A stretch of DNA of 64,000 nucleotides from Girardinichthys multiradiatus. Lineage: Eukaryota > Chordata > Actinopteri > Cyprinodontiformes > Goodeidae. Below the pieces are notes generated by a model. It made no database searches and was not told the origin of the DNA. It worked only from the letters and a program-made list of their open reading frames with translations. The DNA lies in NCBI RefSeq assembly GCF_021462225.1, contig NC_061817.1, forward strand, positions 2,912,751 to 2,976,750, written 5' to 3'. Below are positions 45,081-57,200 of the stretch, one piece after another; position 1 is the first letter of the stretch; the number at the start of each line of letters is the position of its first letter. Made by a program: the position numbers and the translations under genes.

Positions 45081-46016
45081 AACTTGAGTGTGGTTGGTCT
45101 GAAATGCAGAAACGACCCCTCCTTTTAATCCGTAGAGCCAGGGAATCAGATTATACTAAACACGTTGATGTCAGTCCCACCAATCACCAGCTGTAGAAAG
45201 ACGAAGACGTGTGACACAGACTGAGTGAATGTTACGTTCTTCCAATCAAGTCCACGTCCGCTGAGACCGAGATTTGCGATGACAGCATTTTCTGGAGTTT
45301 GATTACTTTCTGATTGAACCGCCTGTAGTTTTAAGTGCTTGGTGCTCATAGAAGTGGTTTATATCAGCTTTTAGCCAAGAGTCTGACATTTTAAAGGACA
45401 CCACACATCTGTGTTTAACTAAGAGCAATGAACGTAGAAAAAAAAGTTTAATTTCTCCCCCAGTTCCGGGGGATGGGTACCAAGAGGTTAATGAGGCAGT
45501 CTGTCTGTGGCCCAGAAGAGTGGAACTGAGTTGTCAGTTTGTCCAGGTGATGTTTGAACACACAACAGTAAAGTCCACTTAAGTTTGCAATGTATGAAAT
45601 GTTTGCTCAAGTGACCGACGTTCATGGTGTAAAACGTTTATAAATTGTTTGACGACAGCATCTCACTCGCTTCTGATTGTAAAAGCGTTGGCATATTTCC
45701 CTTGATAGATTAGTTTACAATAAGCACCATAATGAAAAGTTTAGCTGTGAAAAACGTTTTTAGGTTTGCTTTTTTTAAGGGTTGCAGTTTCACTGACGGC
45801 TTTATATGATCGATATCACGGGAATGATTTATAAATAATCCACGTTACATCCGTTCGATCAGATTGGGAAAATAATAAATTGGCTGCCATGAGGATAAGA
45901 TTTCTAAATATAACTGCTTGTGTGACCTGTGTCAATGTGATCATTTCTGGTTTCATACAGACTATTTGTGGTAAGAAGTAGGCTAAGTTTTGCAAATTTT
46001 GATGTTGCAGATCACA

Positions 46017-46350
46017 ATGAAAGGGAAATTTAAAAGTGGAGACATTTCCAGTTTCTTTGGCAAAAGAGTGAGGGATGAGAAGGAAGAATAGACTGAGATT
46101 TGAGGAAGGAAGAATGATGGAGACCAGGAGGGTCACAGGTGAAGGAGGCCACTGAAAGTGCAACAAGTAAACAAATGAGTGAAGATAAGGAAAATGATGT
46201 TAGCGTAAGCAGTGAAGATGAAAAGATTTCAGACTCAGAGAGAGAGAAAGAGGGCAGTGCCGAGGAAACTGATGAAGGAGAGAAGGAAGGCACAGAGTCA
46301 GGAAATCCAGCCTATCCAGCTGGACCTGGTATGGATTTATTCTCGGTATA
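46017..46350 (+). pseudogene. possible decayed hAT-type ORF start
   Basis: MKGKFKSGDISSFFGKRVRD followed by a stop, then in another frame an acidic stretch (SEDKENDVSVSSEDEKIS, EKEGTESGNPAYPAGPGM). This resembles the N-terminus of hAT-derived zinc-finger proteins, but the evidence is composition and one short motif only. Confidence 0.25.
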
Positions 46351-46669
46351 AATTCCAGTGCAGAGATATTAGATCAATGAATCACATATCTGCTCAAGTC
46401 TAATAGTGTGTTATGAAGTTAGATAGTCCAGGCTTTATAGATGTAGTTAATTTATGTTATCATTTTATATTCTAATAAAAGCAAATCCTACAATACAGAA
46501 ACACAGTGAAAGCGGTATTAAATCATTCTAATTGTCACTATATATTTTTTTAGATCAGTGAACTTCATTGAAGATGTCCATCATTGCCACCCTGCCTAGA
46601 CCTCTTGCGTCTCCTTTGCCCACGCATGCCAAATTTTCTAGATCCGCCACTGATCACATCAGAGCAGTT

Positions 46670-47400
46670 GTTAAATCTAGTTTTGTCCATTTGATGTAGG
46701 TGGCCAATGTAAAGCCAGTTCTTATTCAGCGGCATTTCGAAACAGCAATTAACAGTTGTGTTACCACTTGGCTGGATTACTGTAATGCACCTTTTTAAAG
46801 GAATCAGTGATTCCTGCATCTCTTAGCTTCAGAGGTTACACAATGCTACTGCATGTCTTTTAACTGGCAGTTTGACCACATTTCCCCATTTTTAGCCACC
46901 CTGCACTAGCTGCCTGTACATTTTAGGATTTGTTACAAAATTATTTTTATTTGATTTTAAATCTGAGCTGCTACATCCCTACACACCCTCCTATTCCCTC
47001 TGGTCAGCTGATCAGTTGCTCCTGAGTGTCCTGAAGACGAAGCGTAAGCTCAGAGGAGATGGTGCTTTTCCTCTAACAGCTCCTAAAGTACGGAATTACC
47101 TTATGTTGGACATCAGACAGCCCTCCTCCCCGTCTGTTTTTAAATCCGACCTCATCCCCCAGGCATTTAACACCATCTGAGATGTTGACTTTTTATCTCA
47201 TTCTGGCTGATTGTATAAGTGTTTTGTTATTTTAACACAGGGTTATTTTATTGATTATTAGGTCCTATTGATTTTATTATTGGTTTATTTTTGTATCATA
47301 TGACTGCTGTTTCATTTGCTCTGTGTACAGCACTTTGGTCCTGTGGATGTTTAATGTGCTCTATAAATAAATTTATTATGGTATGGTATGGTATGGTATG
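46670..47400 (+). mobile_element. L2-type LINE, 3' end
   Basis: Decayed C-terminal pol words (LDYCNA-like at 46770, SADQLLL-like near 47.0 kb, then an APKVRNYLMLDIRQPSSPSV reading) are followed by the tail tgtacagcactttggtcctg and ctctataaataaatttatta. It ends in a (GTATG)n microsatellite at 47379-47400, a usual L2-type ending. Confidence 0.6.
47379..47400 (+). repeat. (GTATG)n short tandem repeat
   Basis: Four units of the pentamer, at the 3' end of the LINE. Confidence 0.85.
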
Positions 47401-47909
47401 ACCAAGGTTACAGAACATCACACCAAAACCTAAAGCTTAGGAAGCAGCTTAGTGGGGTCACTACAAAGGGACATGGCTGATGAAAGGAGCAGATTACACA
47501 GCTGAATTGTATATGACTAACCTTATACTTTATTATACTTACCAATAACAAATATGAACTGTTGTGCTTTTTGAATTTTGGAAAATCTGTCATATGAAAA
47601 TTAATGAGTGTTTCCCTTTCTTCTGTTATTTTGCTTTATGTGGTCTACAAAAGAACACCTCTTCACTGAAGATGACCCACTCTGATTACCTGCCATTAAG
47701 CTTTATGGAAATTCAGTGTAGATCCTGCCCTAGTTTGAATTAAGCGTATGCCACATTAGCAATCTGGAATACTCTAAAAGAAAATAAAGCCAAAATAGAA
47801 TTTTCTAATTGCTTTAAAAAAATGTATTTTAACAATTTAATATAAAGTCCAAACTACGTTTACACACATCCTTTCATAGTGACCCATGTTATAGAATTAC
47901 ACTTACCAG

Positions 47910-48285
47910 GACTTTAAAGGACTTTACAGCTTCCATAAGGATCCTCCAAGAAGAGAAACAGCATAGTGGTGGACAACATTTTCAGAAACCAAAGGTTTCT
48001 AGAAAGAAAACGACTATGTTGCACCTAAAGAAACACTTCACAGAGGAGCTGATTCAGATGGCCATCCTGTTAAGTCTATGTGGAGTAAGATTGAATGTGG
48101 GACTAGAGCCGTACCTGCCTCGTTCTTGGCATGAGATGATTCTGGGTCAGACCTCTGCACTGACCAAAACACAGTTCCACAACCTCCACAACCAGCACAG
48201 CTTGAATCCCAAGACTGTGGACCTGGAGCAGTTTTTCACAGCACGCAGGCTGTTAGGCTGGGTCCACTCTCTGGACAGGATACAG
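47910..48285 (+). CDS. nfe2l1: nfe2l1 exon with start codon
   Basis: Acceptor cacttaccag, 106 bases of leader, ATG at 48016, donor gtaagg after 90 codons. Encodes MLHLKKHFTEELIQMAILLS, the ER anchor, and ends LDRIQ. An upstream in-frame TAG in the leader supports this ATG. Confidence 0.93.
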
Positions 48286-51200
48286 GTAAGGAAACATGTC
48301 GGCTTCCTTTCTGAAGGTGCATTCTGATACATTTACAGTACAAGCATTCTTAGAGGCAGGGTGTTTGTCAGTCTTATTGGTACAGGTTTCCTTTGTTGGA
48401 CACTCATGTGAATGCATATGAACAGAACAAATTGTGTCCTGTTATCTTATTGGAGAAATATCTGAATACAACTTGCATGAAACACCTAGGGGATTATAAA
48501 CAATTCTTCATTTATAGTGCCGGTCAAAATTTTACACACTGTCATTATCTGCATGAATCTCATATTAATTTGACGTTTTTAATGTTTTTTTTAACCAATT
48601 TGTCAGCTCAAGCATAAAAAAAAAGGTTTCTCCACAACTCGCAAAGAAACATTTAGCCAATGGTGGTGCATGTTTATATTTGAGTCTGTAGGTATAAATT
48701 TTAGAATTGCAAGAAATCCACCAGAAATGTATATGTGCTCCCAAAGTTTGGTTTTTAGATTTACTGAAGATGTTTGTTGTATGTAAACCTTTGAAAAAAG
48801 CTCTCATATATTTTACAAATAATTTACCAGCTGTTCAGTTCAAACACTTGACAATTGCATGAAATATGTACAATGAAGTCAAGCAGTCAACACCATGTTA
48901 AGTTCTCTTAACAAAGAAAAAAAAAACCGAACACATTAAAAATAGATTGCCATGAGAGGATCACGGTGTCTCATTGTGTTTTATTACTAGCGTAGTTCTC
49001 ATTCTATTTCTAATTAATTTCACATAGCTTATGCTTGTAAAAAGCCTTTATCTAAGGTGTTTATTTACAGGTTCCTCAGGCAGAGCTGGAGACATGGTTG
49101 GTCCAGCGGGAACCAGGTTCTCTACTTGGGGGATTTCCTGAACAGTCCTCCCTGATAGAGAGTGTCCAAAGTGAGCCAACAGTGGAGCAAGGAGCTGTAC
49201 TGGGTAGTCTGGAGGAAGATGAGGTATTTCAGATTAATTCACTGTATATTGTAAAGCATACGTTGTCTGTGTTTTAGCATTTATGTACGAAACTAGCATT
49301 CCCAGTTTACTGGGAATGAAATTGCTGGGTTGAATATTTTACTGGTTTACTTGCCCAGTCCTTCATAAAATTTAAACTAATCCAGCCATAGGCTAATTTA
49401 ACACCATGGAGTTCAGTTAGGGGTTTGACACAGTTTACTGGGTTTAGTTTTCAACCAAAAATCGTTGGTTGAAGTGACTTAAGGTCTACTGCTAAGGCTA
49501 CCAAATTGTGGTCTGAAAAGAATGACCTATAGAATCGAACATAATAGAAATAGCCTTTATTGTCCCACAGTGGGGAAATTCAGTTGTTAGCAGCAATGTA
49601 AAAGGCATATGGAATCATTCAGGCATCACAAGCATAAAAAACATTAAAAATCAAAAAGTAACAGTAGACTGTGCTGTTAAAGAAAAAAAAAACATTAGAA
49701 AAAGAAATACTGTACAGTTATTAAAAATGGCATAATCAGAATAAATGAAATGTGCAACTAAGTAGGGTGATAAAATTTACAAAAAGCTCATTTGTAATTG
49801 AGCCTCTAAAGGAAAATCAGTAATGTTTGGGTTAAAATTAATACTTCCTATTTTCAGGTAAATTTTCATAAAAATATTACAAAGTAATAACCTATAAAAT
49901 ATTATAGCATTTTTTTTGTGGTAAAGAATTATTAATGTGAAGATTTGACAACATACAATTAAAAAAAGCATATAAAAATGTTGCTTTTAATCTTTTACAT
50001 ATACCAGGCTATAATAACCAGATCATAAATAATCTAGTTTGCAGGAAGGCTATTGAAAAGAAATTATGTAATGTGTTTTTGGACCATAAAATGGAGTGGC
50101 ATTTTGACAAAAATATGGCAATTTAAGGGCGAAAAATGTAAAACAAAATATTATATATTTTATAGGCATTATTAGGACTCATGCTGGTTTAAACTTTTAA
50201 GAAAAAAAGTGTAATAGCTAATTTTTTATGAGCATGTGTTTGTGCCCTTTCATAAGGGATTTAGAAAATATGACACTGCAAAAAACAATAATGCAAAGAA
50301 ATTTGTTTGGCTGCTAATGTTTTATATATACCAGGCTCCAATAATCAAATTATAAATAATAAAATTACACGATTTAAACTGAAAATAGATCATTTGTGTT
50401 TCATCCTAAGAAAAAAATTACACATTTCAAAATTTCAGTTATGTGGATGTTTAATGGACTGAATTTATATAGAGCTTTCATGGTCATATGGACCAGTCAA
50501 AACGCTTCACACCACATTTACCCATTAACCCAATCTCATGCATTCATAGATCAAACCCGGGGCTGAGTGGGTTGCCCAGGGGCGCATCAAAATATAGTAG
50601 GAGGAAAGTGGAATCAAAGTCACAACTTTTGAGTTGCAAAACAACTACTCCACCCACTGAGCCAAAGTCACCTGAACTGATTATGTTAATAATAATTCAT
50701 CCAGTTTTAGGGCTTAACTTTACGGGGGCACATTTTGTGCAGCTAAAAACAACAATAATGTTGCAAATTTTCAAGCTAAAAAATATAGCTTTGTCAGTCC
50801 CCATTTATGACCAATTATTTGGTCCCAGTGTGAATATTGAATATGGCTAGGACTAGCCCGCGCTAACTACACAGTAGGTAAAAGGTTAATATTATTTTAA
50901 ATAACCAAGATGGCTCTCTGAAGATAACACAACCCATTGACATTAACTGTATTACTATAGATCATCATTTTAGCATCTCAACATTTCTTATTTCATCCAG
51001 GGGAAGACGTTCATTGAAGTCTGGTCAGGCTCTTGAATAGTTCAAAATGCTGTCATGGATGAATGATGAGCGCCTTCTAGTTCTCTAATCCTTCAAACTG
51101 AGTCACAAATTTTGGCCCAATGTTTGCTTAAAACTAACTTCTATGACAGTGACAGAAATGCAGCATTTAGGTTAAAGAAATAACCCAGAAGTTTTTTGTG

Positions 51201-54200
51201 TAAGATATTCAATTGTGTTAACTGAAACAGCTTGTGATTTCACTGTGACTGATATGAATAAATAAATAATAATAATAATAAGAATACTCGTACACATACT
51301 CGTCGTCTTCCACTTTATCCGGGACCGGGTCGTGGGGGCAGCAGACGCCCAGACGTCCCTCTCCCCAGACACCTCCTCCAGATCCTCCGGGGGGAGCCCA
51401 AGGCGTTCCCAGAGACATAGTCCCTCCAGCGTGTCCTGGGCCGTCCCCTGGACCTCCTCCTGGTGGGACGTGCCTAGAACACCTCCCGAGGAAGGCGTCC
51501 AGGAGGCATCCGGTATAGATGCCCGAGCCACCTCAACTGGCTCCTCTTGATGTGGAGGAGCAGCGGCTATACTCCGAGCCCCTCCTGGATGGCCGAGCTC
51601 CTCACCCTATCTCTAAGGGAGTGCCCAGCCACCCTACGGAGGAAGCTCATTCCGGCCGCTTGTATCCGGGATCTCGTTCTTTCGGTCATGACCCAAAGTT
51701 CATGGCCATAGGTGAGGGTAGGAACGTAGACCGACCGGTAAATCGAGAGCTTCGCTTTTCGGCTCAGCTCTCTCTTCACCACAACGGACCGGCACAGCGC
51801 CCCCATTACTGCGGCAGCCGCACCGATCCGTCTGTCGATCTCCCGCTCCATTCTTCCCTCCCTCCTGAACAAGACCCCGAGATACTTAAACTCCTCCACT
51901 TGAGGCAGGAACTCCCCTCCAACCTGAAGAGGACAAGCCACCCTTTTCCGGTCGAGAACCATGGCCTCGGACCTGGAGGAGCCAATAAGAAGAATAGGAA
52001 TAGTAAATAAGAATATTTGCAGTGTTATGTTGAAAAGTGTCTACTCTATAATGAAAATTGCTTGGTTTTTAACACCTCTGCAATGCTCTGTTCAAGATTC
52101 ATTTGTAAACCTTAGGAGTGACTCTCTGAAACACTACAGTGGTTGCCAGGATACCAGTAACCCTCCATAATCCAGGGAGTGAACTAATGTAATGGTTTTG
52201 TTTTGGATAGTGACAAAACCTGAACTTGGAGGCATGTGAGACACTGAGTGAGGCAGATGAGTCACCAGCCAACCTCACTCCAGTATAGATGATGTCACTG
52301 GAAAAACAAAGCAATGGAGTCAGTTTGCCTGTAACACAACAGAGTGGAAACACTTTGCAAATTAGATTTTTTAGCTGCTGTTGTTTTCTGTATTTCACAC
52401 TTTGACTTGATTGTGGAGTAAAAAATAGAAATCAAAGATTAACGTATGTTTAATTACAATAACGTGTGTTTCCATTGCTGCATTTTTAGATATGATGCAG
52501 CCTATGTTATCTCCTAGCTATCCTGCATGTTCAGACTTTCATGTTTTAGTTAATCAATTTACTTTTTAAATGTCCTTTAGTCCAAAAAGACACTGCAGCT
52601 GTAGGAATCTATAGCAAAGTTTTCATCACTGTTAATCAAAACTCCAAACATAACTTCCAGGTCACCCGTATGTAGGTCACCCATGGAAAAATGGCAAGCA
52701 TGACCAATGTTGTCCGTACAGTGCAGTCAACCAACATAACTTCCACAGTCATCCTTTTTAAAGCTCTGGGTTGAAGCAAATAAATAATACAGAAACAGGC
52801 TGATAATCAGTTCATGTGGCCTTAACCTCCATGTTCCTATTTGCTTGGCCTTCTTAGCAATACTACAGACTATATTACTTTGTATACAGCTATAAACACA
52901 CATCCTGACCAAACACAAATCTGCCTCAACATTCAGTGAACAAATTAACTCTATCATACCTAGATAGCACATATGTTTTCACCCATCCACAAGGATCAAG
53001 TTCCACAACGTCAGAGTTGTTTTTGCCGGATTATTATGGAACATTTGTGCATATTGTTGTGTTCATTGGGTAAGGTTAACCCTAACCCCACCCCTGATAA
53101 TCTAACAATTTCAAAAGGTTACAGAGCCATTTTAAGGCTGTCGAACTCCAGTGCAGTGCAAAGAGACCCATTATTAACAAATGGGGAGTAGTGTAGTAGT
53201 GGTGAACCTTCCAAGGAATGGCCAGCCTGCCAAAGGTATTTAAAAAACTCATATAGGAGGTCACAAAATAACCTAGAACAATATCTGAAGCACTGCAGGT
53301 CTCACTTACAGTTACGATTAGTGTTTGTAATTCGACTCAGTGTTGACACTAAAAGAACAAGGCCTGTGTTACATTTGTAAAAAGACCTTTTCATGATCCC
53401 AAAAACTTTTAGGAAAATTTTCTAGGAACCGATGAGACAAATGTGGAACATTTTGAAAGGTGTGCATCCTGTCACACCTGGCATAATAGTAACAGAATTT
53501 CAGACAAAGAACATTACACTGACTTCCTGTAATTGATGGTGCCATGAATTCTGCTCTTAAGTCAAAAATCCTTTGCTTGTGACTTTTAGCTGAAGTTTAC
53601 TTGAGTGCTGCAGCAAGACAATGATCCAAGGCACACCAGCAAGCTCCCCTCTTGATGGCTTACAAAGTCAGAACTTAAATCTGGCTGTGATGCAGTGGTA
53701 TGACCCAACGTGGCTAATTTAAAGCAACTCTTCAAAGAAGAGGCGGCCAAAATTCCTCCAAAGGATCTAAAACATTCAATACTGGTTACCACAAACGCTT
53801 GAATGCAGTTTCCGCTGCCAAGGGTGGCACAACCTGTTATCTGCATTTTGTTAATAACTCGGGTTATATTTGTTATACATTAAAATGTGTTTGATAACCT
53901 GAAACAGTTGTGTGACTAAAATTTTGTCCAAGGCTGCTCAGTTGGGTGGGATAAGTGTCTGAATACGAGCTGAACCGCTTTTCTCACACAGAGGAGACAG
54001 CTACAACACACAGCGATCTTGAGCAGGTTGTTCTACTGGCCATGCTTCCTTTAAATGAAAGTGTACAGCAGTATTTTTAAATCTTTCTCATGTATTAAAT
54101 ATCAGTATCAGGCTCGCAACCCAACAGCCATACAGTCGTACATAACATTCCTTATTTGCATTCTCCCAAGCTTGTGACTGGCTGTCATGTTTTGAAACTT

Positions 54201-57200
54201 GATCACTACACCATCACATCTTGACTCGTATTTATATGTCAGAGTTTTGCAATCCAGCCTGTTTATTCCTGTTACCTATAATCACAAACAAGCCAAAGCT
54301 TTCATATGTAAACATGTGAAAAAGTGTCAGCTGATATGTCCTTTCATTTATTCTGCTGTCTTTCATTAAATGTGCCGACCCATTGCTGTTTATTTTATGT
54401 CCTTTAAAGTTTCTTACATGTAATGTTCAATTCATTACATCCTTCGATTTAGACAGACCAGATACGTTGGATGAAATGATAGGGTTGAATCTTGAACTGT
54501 AATTCCTAAATATAACAAGGTGTCTATCATTTGCAACATCTTTAAATAGTTGCCTTTCCAGTCCCACTGACAGCTGTTAACAAAGGTTATGAACAATAAG
54601 TAAAACTTAGATGTCTTCTGGATGCCATTGGTTTGCCAATTGGTTTCGCTACAATTTCGCTTAGGTATGAGTGTGTGTGTGCATGGTTGTTTGTCGCATG
54701 TCTCTATGTTGATGTAATCTGCCTCTAGCCGAATGTCCACTGGAGATAGACACCAGCTCCTCAGCAGCCCTGCAAGGATAGGTGTGTACAGATCATAAAA
54801 GGATGAATTAGTTTCTAAGGCTGTTAATAGAGACTGTTTTCTTCACATGGCAACACTAACCACAGCCCCTACCTTCTTCTTCCAATAGTCTTCTGTGTTT
54901 TGCAGAAGTGGAACTAGACTTTAATCCAAAAAGAGGCCAGAGGGTGGGCAAGGCTTTAACAGGGGGTCCATATAATAATAAAGAAAAATATTCTGTTTCT
55001 CTAACCTGGGGCCTAAAGAGCATGCCATCTTTTGAATGTCATGTCATTGTCTAGCCTCTGTGTTTTTGAAAAATATGCAATTTAAAAGTGTTGCTTCCCT
55101 GAACTGCAAAACCGTAGACCAGATAACACAAAGAAGAAGTGTTTGTATCCTTTATGAAAGTATTTATGTAGTCATGTACTTATTTTATTATTATCGCTTA
55201 TCTTTAGTGTACATCTGTGTAGTTCTACATACCTGTCACTGTGCTGCTGATACACATACATTTTCCTAGAGAGGCACAAATGTTTCTCATTGTAAACATG
55301 CATTTTGTCTTTTCCTGTCAATCATCTTAGGTGGCACCTGGACTGTCCATTCAGGTTCCAGAGGTGGGCAATGCTACCCTTGCCACCCCTCTAGCTCCGT
55401 CCCAGGTGTTTTGGCACTTATTTAGAGCTATATTTAACTCCTCTTTTGTCCTATAGAGAATTGATGTTGACAGAAGTAGTGAAGGGGAATCCCAATCCTC
55501 TGACACTGAAACCATACTGTCTTCCAATATGATCACTGAAAATCAGCCACTGGCCCTGGAACTGGAACTCCACTGGCAGGATCTAATGGACATCTTGGAG
55601 CCTGAGGTGAGGGACAGAATTAGAACTGATGGAAATGTGTTGAAAATTAGCATGTCTGCCGGAGCAATGCATCTGTTTCATGCCAATGTGTTTATATATT
55701 CCATATTAAAAAAAAAATATATATATATACAGGTCCTTCTCAAAAAATTAGCATATTGTGATAAAGTTCATTATTTTCTATAATGTAATGATGAAAATTT
55801 AACATTCATATATTTTAGATTCATTGCACACTAACTGAAATATTTCAGGTCTTTTATTGTCTTAATACGGATGATTTTGGCATACAGCTCATGAAAACCC
55901 AAAATTCCTATCTCACAAAATTAGCATATTTCATCCGACCAATAAAAGAAAAGTGTTTTTAATACAAAAAATATCAACCTTCAAATAATCATGTACAGTT
56001 ATGCACTCAATACTTGGTCGGGAATCCTTTGGCAGAAATGACTGCTTCAATGCGGCGTGGCATGGAGGCAATCAGCCTGTGGCACTGCTGAGGTCTTATG
56101 GAGGCCCAGGATGCTTCGATAGCGGCCTTTAGCTCATCCAGAGTGTTGGGTCTTGAGTCTCTCAACGTTCTCTTCACAATATCCCACAGATTCTCTATGG
56201 GGTTCAGGTCAGGAGAGTTGGCAGGCCAATTGAGCACAGTGATACCATGATCAGTAAACCATTTACCAGTGGTTTTGGCACTGTGAGCAGGTGCCAGGTC
56301 GTGCTGAAAATGAAATCTTCATCTCCATAAAGCTTTTCAGCAGATGGAAGCATGAAGTGCTTCAAAATCTCCTGATAGCTAGCTGCATTGACCCTGCCCT
56401 TGATAAAACACAGTGGACCAACACCAGCAGCTGACACGGCACCCCAGACCATCACTGACTGTTGGTACTTGACACTGGACTTCTGGCATTTTGGCATTTC
56501 CTTCTCCCCAGTCTTCCACCAGACTCTGGCACCTTGATTTCCGAATGACATGCAGAATTTGCTTTCATCCGAAAAAAGTACTTTGGACCACTGAGCAACA
56601 GTCCAGTGCTGCTTCTCTGTAGCCCAGGTCTGGGGAATGCGGCACCTGTAGCCCATTTCCTGCACACGCCTGTGCACGGTGGCTCTGGATGTTTCTACTC
56701 CAGACTCAGTCCACTGCTTCCGCAGGTCCCCCAAGGTCTGGAATCGGCCCTTCTCCACAATCTTCCTCAGGGTCCGGTCACCTCTTCTCGTTGTGCAGCG
56801 TTTTCTGCCACACTTTTTCCTTCCCACGGACTTCCCACTGAGGTGCCTTGATACAGCACTCTGGGAACAGCCTATTCGTTCAGAAATTTCTTTCTGTGTC
56901 TTACGCTCTTGCTTGATGGTGTCAATAGTGGCCTTCTGGACAGCAGTCAGGTCGGCAGTCTTACCCATGATTGGGGTTTTGAGTGATGAACCAGGCTGGG
57001 AGTTTTAAAGGCCTCAGGAATCTTTTGCAGGTGTTTAGAGTTAACTCGTTGATTCAGATGATTAGGTTCATAGCTCGTTTAGAGACCCTTTTAATGATAT
57101 GCTAATTTTGTGAGATAGGAATTTTGGGTTTTCATGAGCTGTATGCCAAAATCATCCGTATTAAGACAATAAAAGACCTGAAATATTTCAGTTAGTGTGC

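Noticed and set aside
46139..46403. Acidic ORF (SEDEKISDSEREKEG) as a real exon
   Set aside because: No matching splice sites to nfe2l1 and it sits after a broken hAT-like start, so kept only as a weak pseudogene call.
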